64,000 nt of DNA from Trochalopteron elliotii (Eukaryota; Chordata; Aves; Passeriformes; Leiothrichidae), in assembly GCA_024734555.1 (NCBI GenBank), contig JANPWX010000247.1, positions 1,614,907 through 1,678,906 of the forward strand, in the 5' to 3' direction. Position numbers and translations under genes: made by a program. The notes beneath the pieces are model-generated. The model worked only from the letters and a program-made list of their open reading frames with translations, had not been told where the DNA came from and did no database searches. Positions 39,165-51,885 of the stretch are shown here, piece by piece (positions within the stretch are counted from its first letter, which is position 1; each line of letters begins with the position of its first letter).

Positions 39165-39752
39165 TGTGTGGGTTTTGGCTGCAGTAGAGTTAATTTTCTT
39201 CACAGTAGCTAATATGGAGCTATGTTTTGGATTTGGCTGAATACAGTGCTAATAATACAGAGATGCTTTTGTTATTGTTGAGCAGGGTTTACAAACAACC
39301 AAGGCCTTTTCTACTTTCTGTGCTACCATGCTGGTGAGGAAGTTGGGGGTGCATGGGAGGTTGGGAAGAGACACAGCCAGGACAGGTGACCCAAACTGAC
39401 CAAAGGGATATTCCAGAACTTATGGCATCATGTTCAGAACATAACATGAGGGGAAGAAGGAGGGAGGTGAGGGACATCTGGAGTGATGGAGTTTGTCTTC
39501 CCAAGTCACCATTACATGTGACAGGGCCCTACTCTCCTGGAGATGGCTGAACAATCTGCCTGCCCTTGTGAAGCAGTGAATTAATTCCTTGATGTGCTTT
39601 GCTTGTGTGTGTGGCTTCTGCTTTCCCTGTTAGACTGTATCTCAATCCATGAGTTTTCCAGCTTTTATCCTTCTAATTCTCTCCCAGTCCTGCTGGTGTG
39701 GTACTGAGTGTCTCTGTGGGATTTGGTTGCCAGTTGGGGTGAAACCATGGCA
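39165..39752 (+). mobile_element. Solo LTR, avian ERVL-like family
   Basis: This copy is full length (about 588 bases). It opens 'tgtgtgggttttggctgc', then 'agagttaattttcttcacagtagctaatatgg'. The middle reads 'gacccaaactgaccaaagggatattcca', then 'gtgatggagtttgtcttcccaag' and 'cctggagatggctgaac'. It ends 'ggttgccagttggggtgaaaccatggca'. This order is that of a well-known LTR abundant in chicken and songbirds. The TATA region ('cataacatgagggg', about 39439) and the polyadenylation region ('gttagactgtatctcaatcc') are degraded, so promoter activity is unlikely. No internal viral sequence follows. Confidence 0.88.
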
Positions 39753-42700
39753 AAATCTATCATTGGAAAACATGCCCTTATTCATCACTGTGCAAATATA
39801 TTTATTATGCAAGGAGCTATAATTCATTTTGAAGTTACTTGCATTTGTGCATTTGCTCTGTATACAGATGCTACTGGGTCTGAATTATTTGCTTGATCAT
39901 TTCAGATAAGATTTTCTAACCCTGCTGCCATTTTTCACCTTGTGCGCAGAGCACTTGGATATCTTAACCCTGGACTGCTGTTGCTGACTGGCTGCTTTGA
40001 AGCCCCTCTACGAAAAGGTTTGGACAGATATAAAGTAATGTCCCCTATAAACATCAGAAACCCAGTCTTATCCTCTGATGGAAAGCAATGGGCTACAATC
40101 TGTCAGTCAGGGATGACAGCTCTGACCCATGCTAGAATTGCTAATTAAAAAAAATTAAGTTACTCATGCTCTTGGCAAGTTACAAATACTGCCATCTGTA
40201 GTAGCAGTTACATCAGTGGTGCCAGGATTTCTTTAGAAATTGAGAGCATTTTATTCTTTCCAACACCCAGAGAAACATTAAGGTGCTGCTAGGAGCCTTG
40301 TTGCTAATTACACTTAAAACTAAAGCAAAATGAGATAAGCAAGTATAGCATGAGATAATTACAAGGAATGTCAGATAAATAAGAGAATAATCAATAAACA
40401 AGTATTTCTAAGAATTGCTTCTGTGGAAACTGGAGACTGATTTTCAAACAGAGGTACCAACTCAGTGATGCAGGTGCTGTGCCAGAGCCAAGGATCCACT
40501 AAGTACTCATCGCTCCTTTCCAATGCAGTCAGTGTTTGTAGGGTTAGCCCATTTGTGGAGGGCTTGGAAATAAATGAGAGAGAAGGGTTTGGCAGATGCT
40601 TGTCTCTGTGAGGGATTCAGTCCATACAGAATCAAGCTGCAGCCATGTCTGGATAAAATATGGCATCTGGATAAGAAACAGCAGGAAATTGCACAGCTGT
40701 TTCAAGACAGCGTGGCAACCATTGCCCAAATTCAGGGACCCAGTGTTGGCCATGATGCTTTAGAGGATGTCCCTTGGTCTCCCAGAGGTCCCCTGCTCTA
40801 TATGCTGGCCCTGTGCAGGTGCTCCAGCCCAATGCCACCATGTCCCAGGCCCCAGGCAAGGAGGCAGGAGGGGTGAAATGCAAGTGCATGGTGAAAAGTG
40901 AAGGACAGCCTGATAATATGGAGGTCACTGACTGGGATGTGGCAGCATCACAGATAACCACCAGCATTAGCTGGTAGCTTTTACCTGGGGAGAAAGAAGA
41001 GGAGAAGGGAGAGGAGGAGGAAGGAGAAAGCTCATGGTACTGCATTTAAATGTGGGCCAAATCACCCACGGTCATTTTCAGACAGAAAATTTAAATGTGG
41101 TCTTCAGTCTTTTCTATTTGTACCACAGATGGTGAATATATTACCCAGCTTGTCCTATTTTTCATCTCTGACTGTAAGTTTTCTGCACATATTTCTGCCT
41201 TTGGAGAGGCTCCTTGTGCAGGTGTTAATTCTCCCCAAAACCTGAGCTGATTGGGAGCTACAGTCACACCCTTAGGGATGAAAAAAGTGAGGCGTATTGG
41301 AAAGTGGGAAGGTCACAATTTCAAAGCAACTCCATGTCCCTCTTGCTTCCTAATAAGCCCTATTTTTAAAATCTTCTTTCTCCACTGGGGTTGATTCTAC
41401 CTTGTTATTTGTACAGCTTCTGGTATCATCAAGTACAAGTGTGGAACTCATGGCATTACCATTGTATCAATGCTTCAAAAATTGTTCTTAATTAAAAACA
41501 AACAAGATTTTTTTCTCTGTGTTTATATCTTAAGATCATCTCTCTGACGTGTTTTATAATTAAAATATATATAGCAGAAGCAATGATTAATTAGAAAAAA
41601 TTACAGGTTTATGACTTTCTGTCTAAACCATTAAAAACTGTGCAAAGAGCAAAGATGTTTCACAGTTTCAGAAATACAATTATTTATTATTTCTTAATCT
41701 TCAGGTCAATCTGGAGCATTAATATGCTCAGTCAGAAAAGTCAGTTGATCAAAGCAAACCTTAGCTCCCACTTTAACATTAGAACCTAAAAAAGAGCATG
41801 TTGATTTAAAATAAGCAGGCACACCCTAGAGGTAAGTATGAAATGCAGTTTCATATAGGACTGAACTTAATATGATAATATCTTACGAAATACAACACAG
41901 AAAATACCATTAATAATTAAAACCCTTTTCTAAAAAGTGCTGCCCATTTTGTGTTTATACATATTTAAAGAAGGGATTTATTGTTCACAAAAGAAAAGCA
42001 GTGAAAATTTATTCCAGGTTTTAGTTGTTGAAAGCATAGTGGAGAATTCAAGGGAGACAAATATATGCTTTTTTGGGTTGGCGGGGGCTTTTCTAATGTG
42101 TGATTTGTGAGCCTTAGAGAATTGTTTATTTTAGGACAAGTCAAGGACTGAATCACAGGGAGTCACTTTTTATTTTGTTTTACTTCATTTCTCTCTGGAG
42201 AGATGCCAGGACAGGCAGGAATCCTGTTCTGTGGCTGGTGGTGCTGGCTGCCTGCTGCCTCTCCTTGCAAAGTGGCTCCAGCCCCACAGTGCCAGGTACC
42301 ACTCATTGCAGTGAGAGTGGAGACCAGCCTATGCCACTGGGCCTTCTAATTAATTCGTGGTGCTTCAATGTTCTCTTTTCTAGACATCAGCTGTTTCAGG
42401 CCTCTCCTCTGGGATATCCCCTTGAGGGAGCGTGGGGATGGTGTTGGGCACTTCCCTGTGCATGTCCCTCTGCCCTCCCTGCAGAGCGAGGAGGCGAGAC
42501 TGTGCTGCAGCCCTTTCCATGCCTCCTGCACCCTGCCTCCTGCACCCACCCTCTGCCCTTCACACAAACTTCTGGTACCCCAGCTGTGCCCATCTCTGCT
42601 GTCTTGTAGCTACAGCCAAACACTCCTTCTGGCCTGGGGAAGGGTAGCAGCTTCTCACCCACAGCGCAGTGGGCATCACAAGAAATTCTTCTTTCTTCCA

Positions 42701-44761
42701 GATCCATACAGGCTTTCCTGGTGAAATCAATCAGTGCCCATTGACCACAAGTTTCCTGCAGACCAAGGGTGCCTGGCCCAGGTGGGGTTAGCATTTTTGG
42801 CTTGCATAGTCCTACTCTGGGCTTTGAGCTCTGGGAATGGCCCAAGGAGAATTGGCTGTGTTTGGAATTCCATGTCTCTGGTGGAGATGCAGCATTCATG
42901 CATTAATTCGTTCTGCATGAATTTGCACAGGAGGCAAACACAGAGGTCAGCTTCTGCCACGTTGAATCATGAGGGCCTCTTAGTTCTGCCTGCCTGCCTG
43001 CTGATCAAGGTTAATAAGAGCTGGCAAGCTCCAGAGACCCAGTTACACTGCCTTAAAATCTTTCAAAGGCAACACGGAATATCACGAGTAAAATCAGCTG
43101 TGTTGGTCTCACTGGAGTTACATTTGCTTGCCTCAGTTGTCAGTTTATCTGTTAATGAAAAGATAAACCTGGTGATGAAATAAACCACCTTTCGTAGGTC
43201 AACATTGATTTAGGCTGAAACTGCATTTGAACAGGGATCAATTGCACCTTCAAAATCTGCAGTGCAAAGAATATTTTAGAGTTGAATTAAATCTCATTCT
43301 GCTGTGGCTGACACCAGACACGCTTGTGACATGAGGACTTCAGAGATCAGTCTTCCCTTCACAACAGAGATGTTGCAAAAAAATCTATCATTAAACAGAA
43401 TTCTTGCTCCATCAAATATGTTTACACAGCAACTTCTGTGATTCAGTATGGCTCAAAAAGACAACCCCGTGCTTCACACTTGAGCTGAGCTCCTCGAGAC
43501 TGTGTTACTGAGCTGCAGCCCAGTGACCCTGCCCATATTCTCACAATGACAGCAGCATTCAAATTCAAGAGCCCCATAACCATTGCCTGTGTCCTGCGCA
43601 CTCAGAAGTCACAAGCCCCTAAGCTCTTGCTACTGAGGTTTCTGATGTTCAGCTACTGCCCATGCCTAAAATAACTTCCTTGATACATGGCTGTACATGT
43701 CCATGCTTATCTCACTTCTGCACTTGGATTAGAAATCAGAATCTCTTCAATTTAATCCCCGTGAACCATGCATCCACAGCCTGGCAGAGCTAGTACAGAT
43801 AACTGTTGTCCTGAGGGCAAGATAAAATTTAGACTGATTTAATTTCAAACCAGCAGCAGTATTGCTGAGCGAAGAATGGGGAGGAATCATCCACATTTTC
43901 TAGAGATTGTAACAACAATTTTAGTATTGTCTGTGCTTTAAAAGAACAAGTCCACTGCCTGTTCTGAAAAGGATGGCTCAGATGTTTAAGTCCAAAGTGG
44001 ATGCTGAGCTTTGAATACTGGCTTTGCATTGAAATGCCTTTCAGAGATGAAAATTAGATTTCTGTCACCCCTTCGCAACATTTCTGCCTTGGAGGATTCT
44101 CCTCCTCACCCTACTGTCTAGCAGGAATCCTGTTGGGAGGTGTTTCAGAGTCCCAGTGCACCTCAGCAGAGTCCATAAGGTAAAGTCAGTCAGGTCTTGC
44201 ATTCAGAGAATGGGGTAGCAGCAAAAATACCATGTGGGAATTCCCAACAGAGTACCTAAGGGCCACCTGCCCTCATCCTGACACCAAGGCAGGGCAAGAG
44301 AATAATCCTCAGGGCTACATGAGGCTGACAGGTGTATTTTCACTGCTGGGCAGAAATAGCAGCACCAAGTGACTGCAGAGCAATAATGCTCTGGGGGAGG
44401 GGATTCATGCTGCTGGGTTAACTGCTCACCACTGACCTCTCAGCCAGTGGGCTGCCTGTTGGCTCTCAGATACTGATCTAAAAGAAGGCACATGGACCCC
44501 AAACAATTTCATGTCGCAGCATTCACAGGCGTTGCCGCCACTGCAAAGGCTCTGCAGCAATGTCAGGTTACTGAGAGTCCATGTGGGAGGGAACAGGGTG
44601 CCGTTTGCAGTCAATGTTAATGCTTTTGCTTAAGCATAATCCAGCTGAAGGTCTTTTCAGTACAGCAGAGTTCAGTGGAGGACTAGCTGAGTGTGCTGGT
44701 TCAGAGGGCACTAATGCAATTGTGTGATTAATTCACGTCTGCACTTTTGTTTGCTGTGCAG
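39753..44761. other. Unique intergenic DNA, partly GC-richer
   Basis: Holds the polypurine tract at 40987-41030. At 42170-42960 base composition is more GC-rich and frames up to 167 codons exist on both strands (42396-42899 minus, 42175-42609 plus). They overlap each other and lack recognisable domains, so they are taken as chance. Confidence 0.5.
40987..41030. repeat. Polypurine (G/A) tract
   Basis: Forty-four consecutive purines on the + strand in an irregular GA-rich pattern ('agaagaggagaagggagagg'). Such a tract can form triplex (H-)DNA; no motif beyond composition is evident. Confidence 0.9.
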
Positions 44762-44884
44762 GCTGCGGTCAGTGGAGATGGGCGGCGGGATACAGTCACT
44801 CCTCCAGTGCTCCCCGTGCTCTCACAAAGACGACTGCTGGCCTCTGAGAGCTCCTTCGGAGCAGGGATGAGTCACTGCCCAAGG
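44762..44884 (+). other. Candidate unassigned exon, 123 bp, phase 0-0
   Basis: This is a GC- and CpG-richer island in AT-rich DNA, bounded by a pyrimidine-rich acceptor (ttttgtttgctgtgcag, ending 44761) and a possible donor GTAAAC at 44885. The length is a multiple of three. The frame set by the acceptor is open for 41 codons (it starts AAVSGDGRRDTVTPPVLPVL and ends GAGMSHCPR). A second frame has ATG at 44779 giving a 30-codon MGGG-type peptide that stops at TGA. A TGAGTCA (AP-1-type) site lies near 44868. I do not recognise either peptide. It may be an exon of an unannotated transcript, a non-coding exon or a conserved regulatory element. Chance cannot be excluded. Confidence 0.3.
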
Positions 44885-47689
44885 GTAAACAGTGAATTCT
44901 GTGATGACACTCAGGTTTGAAAGACAGTGAGGTGGAACAAACAAGGTAATTTCTTAATAAATATTTATTTCAAGAAAGCATATTTGCCTTAATCCTTTTC
45001 CCACTGATGTTAATAAATGCTATGCATTGACAAAATGCGCTGCAGCATTTGTAATGTATTTTGACATCTGTGGATGAAAGGTTCTAAATAATAGCTAAGG
45101 ATTATGTATTCCTCAGTGGGAACATGAGTTAGCCTGCTGGATAAATTAATAAACACATTGTTATGTACGTATGGTAAAATGCTGCTGATGCTTCATGATT
45201 AAACTTGACATGCTGACAAAAGGAAGTTGAGGATCTGGTTTATTTTATTTTACATTTTTTAAAAATTTGAATTTTCAAAAATTTCATACTTGTAAGGCAT
45301 GCTTGAAAAATCTCCAAGTATTTTCGGTTTAAAGCATTAAACTTCCAAACGGATGCATCTATATTCAGCTCTGTTTCACAGCTAGAGAAACTGAGGTATG
45401 CAGGAGATCACCAAGATTTCAGTGTCATGGGATCTGTGAACTACAGGCCGCACCCTTGGTCATTACAAAATACAGAAAGCAATATTTAATTGTTTTAATC
45501 ATGCAAAAACCTCAAAATGGTCTCACATAAAGAAAGGGACCTACCTGGTGTAAAAATGTCAGAAAGCAGATGTTCTTTGGGTTTAGATATTTAACAATGA
45601 CCAAGAAGATTTACCATGCACTCTTTGTGGTGTATCTTATATTTTACCCCAGGTATCACCGTGAACACTGCAAGTGTGGGAGATCCCAGTGGCTTTCCCA
45701 GCTGTGTGGGTGGGACACAGATCCCTGGCTCAGGGGTGTCACCATTGATCCCACCCAGCTGTGTTTGCCCTTGGAGACACTGTGCAGCATTGCTGGCGGG
45801 TGCTAAAGCCTGTCCTTGCACTTCAGCCCCAACAATGCAGGTCTGCTTAGTGCTGCTGTAATTAAGCCAAAGATGTTTCCTTCTCTCTTCTTTCACTGAG
45901 ATCCCTGATCTGATCATAAGCGTTTGTACAGTGGTCCTCACTGTGGTACATGAGAATCCTTTAAATACTTGGCATGGTCCCAAAACTGAAATATCTAGCA
46001 CTTAAAAGTGATAACTAGTGATAACACATTTACAAGCATTAGACTGTGGTACATAAGAGATTGGTGTTTCCTACTAAATGCTGGAGAGTCTAGTATCAAG
46101 TATTTATAACCTTTTTTTAAAATGTTTGTAAATATTATGATATATTTATAAAAAATTAAAATGACAAATTTTCACAAAAGTGGTTCTTTTACTGGGTGCA
46201 GCCTACATCATTTCAGCAAGGGAGGCCCATAGAAATGACTAAGAGTGAAAGTAGTTATCACGAACTTCCAGTGCTTTTGTCTTAGTCTGTATTGTATTTA
46301 CTGCACTTTCAGCAACTCCAGAATTATTCTCCTGGACTTGGACAAAGTAAAGATTAGAAGATAGTTTTCAGTGAGTGATAATATCCTTCAGAGTTGAAGG
46401 GGATTTGGAGATGGTGTTTTGTCTTTTTTTTTCCTTCATTTTTCCTTCAAATTTAGTGATCTGTAACTGAAAGAGTTTAGCACTCTGCCTTCTGTTCTGT
46501 CCTGCTCTGCAGAGTACTTTTGCTGTCCATGCAGTAAGCTGTCAACCTTTTTAAAGGGATTTTTTTTTGTAATAGCTTTATACAATGTGGATGTACTTTT
46601 GTCTACAAGGTCACCTTGTAGAAGGTGAAAAAAAACCCAGTCACATTAGAAAAAAGTATCCTTGGGAAATAACATCTGTCTAGTACTGGTGCTCAGGGAT
46701 CTGCTTGTTCCCTCTCTTTCTGAACTGTTTTATCCACTTAGATGACTCATGAGGACAAGGACTGTCTCATAGACAGTCCATACCTAGCACAGGGAGTGCC
46801 AGTCTCAGCTGAGTCAAGGGCTCTTCCACATTGAAGGCAATTATGTGCTGATGGAGTCTGCTAGCTATGAAACAATAACACTGATAGGTTGATAACTAAT
46901 CTTCCTTTTCTTCTCTTGGATACAGATAATGCAGATTCTGCCTTCCATTGCTCTTCTGGTATTAGTAGGAAGATTTATTTAATATCACAGGAAATTAAGC
47001 CAAAGATGAGACTGAAATTAATTTCAACATAGTGAAGACTTTGATACTTCTGCAAGTCTCTTATCCTGAAGACTTAAAGCACAAAGAAAGGGTGATGTCA
47101 GTGTCAGGGACAGTGTCAAGGTCACCTCCAGCTTGCACTGCATTTGCTTGGAGGTAAGGAAGTATAAAAACCAAGGGTGGGATAAAGCTGGGCATTTCTG
47201 TATTGTCCCTTTACAGGAGAGAGGGATGCCTTCCCAAATCCATCTCATCTTCATCTCACCATTGCAATCAGTGGTGTCAGGTGTGAAGAGAGAGTCTGGC
47301 ACAGCTGGAGATGCCTTCTGGAGGTCACAGCCTGTGGGTTGCTGCAGACAGCCGAGGCCCAGCTGCCCGGTTTTGTTTTAGCATTTAAACAGGTATTCTC
47401 TGGTGTGGCTTGTTCCTCTCTGGACCCAAAAGCAGCAGAGAACAGTGATTCCCTCCTCATGGTACAGTAGCTACTGTGCAGCTTGCTTCCCTGCATCATA
47501 CTCTCTTTATTCCTTCCCAAAATGATAGCAGACCGGAAGCATTTACTTAAGAATATTGTTAGTAGGATAATCTCTGTGCTACTGACCTTCTCTCAATCTC
47601 GGGAGAATTATCAAGTCTCCTGCTCAGCCCTGCCAAGCATAACATCTGCCTGTGTGAGACCAGTCTATTGTCATCCCAGCCTGTGATGT
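44885..47689. other. Unique intergenic DNA
   Basis: Very AT-rich around 46080-46170 (near-pure A/T with 'tatatttataaaaaatt'). No gene or named repeat. Confidence 0.55.
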
Positions 47690-47990
47690 TCCTCTGCCGT
47701 CATCACCTCTCTCCATTTCCCACCTCCGTGTCTTCCCGTCTCCCACCAGCCCCTTTCCCGCAGCAGCCCCAGCTGCTCTCCCCCGCTCTCCCCTTCCTGC
47801 TGCCGCTCCCACTCCGCCTCTTTCCCGCGGGGTTGGGCTCAGCCTGCCGGCTCTGTGACCTTTCCAGCGCGTGTAGTGCCGTGTGTGCTGTGGGAACATG
47901 CTCCCCTACACGTGTCAGCACAGCCACAGCCTCTCATAAACTTTTGACCCTCGCTTAGTCCTCTGCCGTCCCTGGCAGAACCAAGGGCAG
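47690..47990. promoter_or_regulatory. CpG-rich cluster, possible promoter
   Basis: About 17 CpGs fall within 300 bases, against very few in surrounding DNA. The + strand is C/T-rich ('ctctcccccgctctcccc'), so the minus strand carries GC-box-like 'gaggcggagtggg' (about 47809-47821). 'tttcccgcgggg', 'ccagcgcgtg' and 'cacgtgt' (E-box) are also present. This composition resembles a small CpG-island promoter or enhancer. No exon or gene could be recognised on either side. The open frames through it are composition artefacts. Confidence 0.35.
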
Positions 47991-48121
47991 GGTTATACGC
48001 CTGGGTTTAGTTACCAGTGTCTGGAGACTGCCAGGGAACACAGTGTTGCAGCTCTGATTACACTTACATGGAAGAAAAATGCTCTTAAGGCAACAGCTGC
48101 TATTTTCTTTTTTTCATAGGT

Positions 48122-48126
<5 letters not shown>

Positions 48127-48160
<34 letters not shown>
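48127..48160. repeat. (CT)17 dinucleotide microsatellite
   Basis: Seventeen perfect CT units, followed by a T-run and an ATT-rich tract ('atcattattattattt') to about 48180. It lies about 140 bases right of the CpG-rich cluster. Confidence 0.97.
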
Positions 48161-48164
<4 letters not shown>

Positions 48165-48180
48165 ATCATTATTATTATTT

Positions 48181-51100
48181 ATCTTTAGGTTGATTTAGGA
48201 GCCAGGTGTGAAAGCTATACCCCTTGAATAACAAACATAGCATGGTGCTTTCTGAGATGTGTAAGAAGTCCCTGCTATGCATAAAGGCAAAGAAAAGCTC
48301 AGAAACAGAGAAAGGTGGCTGGCAGTCCTTTTGGAGGAGAGGATAAAAGGCTGAAGCAGCAAGTCCATATGTCTAAACTGGAGATTTAATGATAGAAATG
48401 CCTTCCCTGAGTCCAGCAGAAGAAAAATCCCTCCCCAGTTGAAAACTGCACAGAACACTGTCCATTGCTTTGCTCCTACTAGTAAATATGTAAAAATTAC
48501 TTTCCAATGAGTTCCAGTGCAACCTTCAGTGCTTCAGTGAGTGGTTTGCTTTTTCTATTTCCAGCACTGCAGTTGTGCTCTAAACAATTTATAAGCTTCA
48601 AAGCCTTGCTTAGAAAATATTTTCAAAAAGCATTATCCTTTCACACAGTATATTTGTAACACAATCATGTTCTCAACAGCTCCTGTCACATTATTACATC
48701 AACTTCAATAAGTGATTTCTTTGAACAGCTTCTCACACCAACCTGAGTAACCTCATGAAGTTTGGCTGTGCTCCTTTATACACCTCTCCTTGTTCCTTTT
48801 CCCTGTTTAACCAGAGCATTAATGGGGAGGCTGAAGCCAGGTAAGGTGTCTTTCTGCTTCAAAGTCTTTGACAGAGGATAGTGAGACCCTGTCTGCAAAC
48901 AGCAGTTTGAATATGTGTCTCCCAGTAACAGAAACCTCTTTTCGTTGCTTCTTTCTTGGACTCTGGCACTGCTTCCCTTAAAAGCTGCAGCTTCTTAGCT
49001 ATTGTGGGCGCTGCCAAGCAAAAGTCATGGAGATACAAACACCCCTAAGTGAGTGCAACGTCTTGAGGAAGGCTAAACCTGAGGAAGGCTAAACCAAGAA
49101 ATGGCACCCATGTTTCTCCTCACCTGGATTTAAAGCCTAGATGGCCACCAGACTCTCCTATGCTTGTGTCAGGAACAGCAAGCCACAGTTCCCTCAAACC
49201 CAATGGTAGCTTGGTGTTCCCCAGGGGCTGCCATTTGCCGTCAATGAGAGAACAAGCTCAGATTTCATTTGAAACCAGATCTACAGGATGTTTCTTGCTG
49301 TTATAGAAGACAGAAATCTCCAGGTTACCCAGAATATCATAGATCCAAAGAGCTTTCTATTTACAGTTGCTTGATTTTGGAGGCGAGGCTGACTCAGGAC
49401 TTTCTGTGCTTGACTTGGCAAAGCCCACCAGCTTGCACCAGCCTCAGCCTCTGAATATTTGCCTGCTTGCCTTCAGACATGTATCCCTGCAACACAGATT
49501 GTACAGAGGACATAATGTTATTTATTTCTTTTCTCCTGGAAAAATATTTTCCTTTTGTATAGTTGAATAGTACTTAAATAAACATTTATTGTATTTTTGT
49601 GTCATTTTGAAACACAGGTTGATTCTGCAGAGAGAGTAGCACATAGCATTCATTTTACTCCATAACCTTGACACAAATGTGCCACATCATAGCATAAACT
49701 CGCAGTGGAGAAATAAGACTAATTCTAGTTACTGGATTGAACAAATTGTGTTTATGAAGCAGTTGTTTGATTCTTTTTATTCCTTGTCATATCCTGTTCC
49801 ATGTAAACTCGATATCCTATTTTTTAACAGAACAGGTGCCACAATGACTGTGGCATTTAATGACTGTGACACAGTATCTCATTACCCTAAAAAGAAAAAT
49901 CAACAAAAAAGTTTGAAGCTTATTGTCAGCTTTCACGAGAGAACTTGCAGACAGAGCAGGAAAGTGCAGTCAGGTTCAGGAACCTGATGAGGAATACAGA
50001 GAAATGTTAAATAAATTATTACTTATGCATTATTAAAAATAAGTCACACTTCTATAGCTCCTCTCAGATAATGAACTCAAATCCATTTATTATTAATTTC
50101 ACAACTCCATGTAGGTGAAGGAACTATGCCATGTTGGTTTTGTGAGCAAAGAGCTGACTTTGATATGTGAAGTGTTTAAAAATTATGTAATACCAGGAAA
50201 TTTTCTCCAGAGGATGTTCCAACATGTAAGTGAGGTAGGCAGGCATCTGGGTTGACTTTCCAAGTTTTAGCTTCCAGAGGAGCTGGGACCATGAGTCTGT
50301 CCATCTTGGATTTGGTTGGAGTCTGGTCCAGTGGGGCCTTCAGATTTGGTCTTCAGTCAGTGACCCAGCACCTCTAACTCCATGGGACTGGGCTTTCAAA
50401 TTCATCATCCTGAAACCTGGAGTTGCAAAAAGGACATTTCTCAGTGCAATGCTGTGACAGGATGCTGAGGACTCCTGTCACTGTTGTCAAAACCTGAAAA
50501 ATCATAGTGCTGCACAGCAGGGACAAAAAAAGGCCATAACACAAATGCTGATTTAACTCATGGATGGGGGAGCTGCAACTGCTGAGACTGGAGGCTGTTA
50601 TACCATGTGCTGATGGGAAGCAGAAGGATGGACTTGTCGGTTCTGCTGACATGCATTGAGGAAAGCATTCAGCTGCTGCTGAATCCAATGGAAAATTAAA
50701 ATCCTACCCCAAATGATTTTCTGACATGGTATATTCCCAGAAAAAGCAATGACATTTACTGGCGCCCTGACAATAACATGAGTGTTACACATAGCACAAC
50801 CAAGTGTTCTCTCAGAGCTGAAGTCAACTGTGCAGCCCAGATTACTTCCACTTTTGTAGACTGCATTGCAGAGTGCTGTGGGAAGCAGTATTTTGGGAAG
50901 CGTAATGAGTAGATAATCTGAGCCCCGTGAATGTAGAGGAACGTGACTTGCCCTCCTTTCCCCTGTGCTGCTTGCAATGGCAGATAATTTCTTTTCCCAG
51001 CTTTCAGCCTTATTTTATTTCTCATGGGCAGTTGAATCAAGTTGCACTGTACCTGTGGTATCCTATGACTGTGTTCCTTACTGGGCAGTGGCAATCCTTC

Positions 51101-51885
51101 TGTGAAAAAGCACATCTCAACACTTCCTTACATCCCTGCCCTTGCCCAGATGATGGGATTTTGTGGTTGGTACCTTCTGCATCTGCTCACTGCATAGCAC
51201 AGGGAGCAGCAGTGAGATCCTGAAGGCAGAGAATGCTATTTTTGGTTCTGCACTTTAAATGTGAGCCTTTCTTTCTTTTCCCAAAATTGTGTTTATTATC
51301 AGGTCACGTTTCAAAGAGGCAATGAATTTCTGCATTTAAAACACTTCCCCAGAAAGTGGTGGGCTTTTTTGATTAAGAGGCAGGTAGGAAGAACCTGTTC
51401 TATTTCAAATCTCCCTGTCAAATTATGTTGCTTCCTTCTCATGTTGCTACCCTTTAAGCTATCCCAGAGGCTTGTTCTGACTGTATTCAGCAGGAGATGC
51501 ACAGAAGTTGTTTCCAGCATTGGTCTGTGAGGGGCCCAAGGAGTGTCAGGGGTAGGATGATCATGATGAATGCCCACCTTCTCCTGGGGCCAGCAGGCTT
51601 TCTCCAGGAACTGAGATCCAGATGGTGACAACAGGTGATTTGCTATTCATATAGCAGTAGAAAAGCTGTCAGGACTCCAGCTGCTGATGGATGAACTCCA
51701 GTTCTCACAAGGGGTTTTCTATTTTCTGACGATAAGTCCTAGCTGCACTAAGTAAACAGTTTCCTTCCTCAAAGCACCCTCCTTTTCACAGGAATTTTTT
51801 TGTTAACTCTTGTTCTGCAGTCTTCTATTGACTTGAGGGTTACATATGCTGCAAAACCTGCCCATATAAAATGGATTGTATAAAT
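48181..51885. other. Unique intergenic DNA
   Basis: Contains the 49065-49095 duplication only. No repeat family or exon is recognised; frames such as 50756-51115 minus look random. Confidence 0.55.
49065..49095. repeat. Tandem 16-base duplication
   Basis: 'gaggaaggctaaacct' followed directly by 'gaggaaggctaaacc'. A recent slippage duplication in unique DNA. Confidence 0.93.

Noticed and set aside
40574..40876. Plus-strand frame with a helical-looking stretch (DKKQQEIAQLFQDSVATIAQ)
   Set aside because: It resembled a protein fragment but matches nothing I know, turns into low-quality sequence soon after, and has no convincing splice sites.
42396..42899. 167-codon open frame on the minus strand, the longest in the window, with overlapping frames on the plus strand
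   Set aside because: Composition is GC-richer here, so stops are rarer. There is no domain, no splice logic, and several mutually overlapping frames are equally open.
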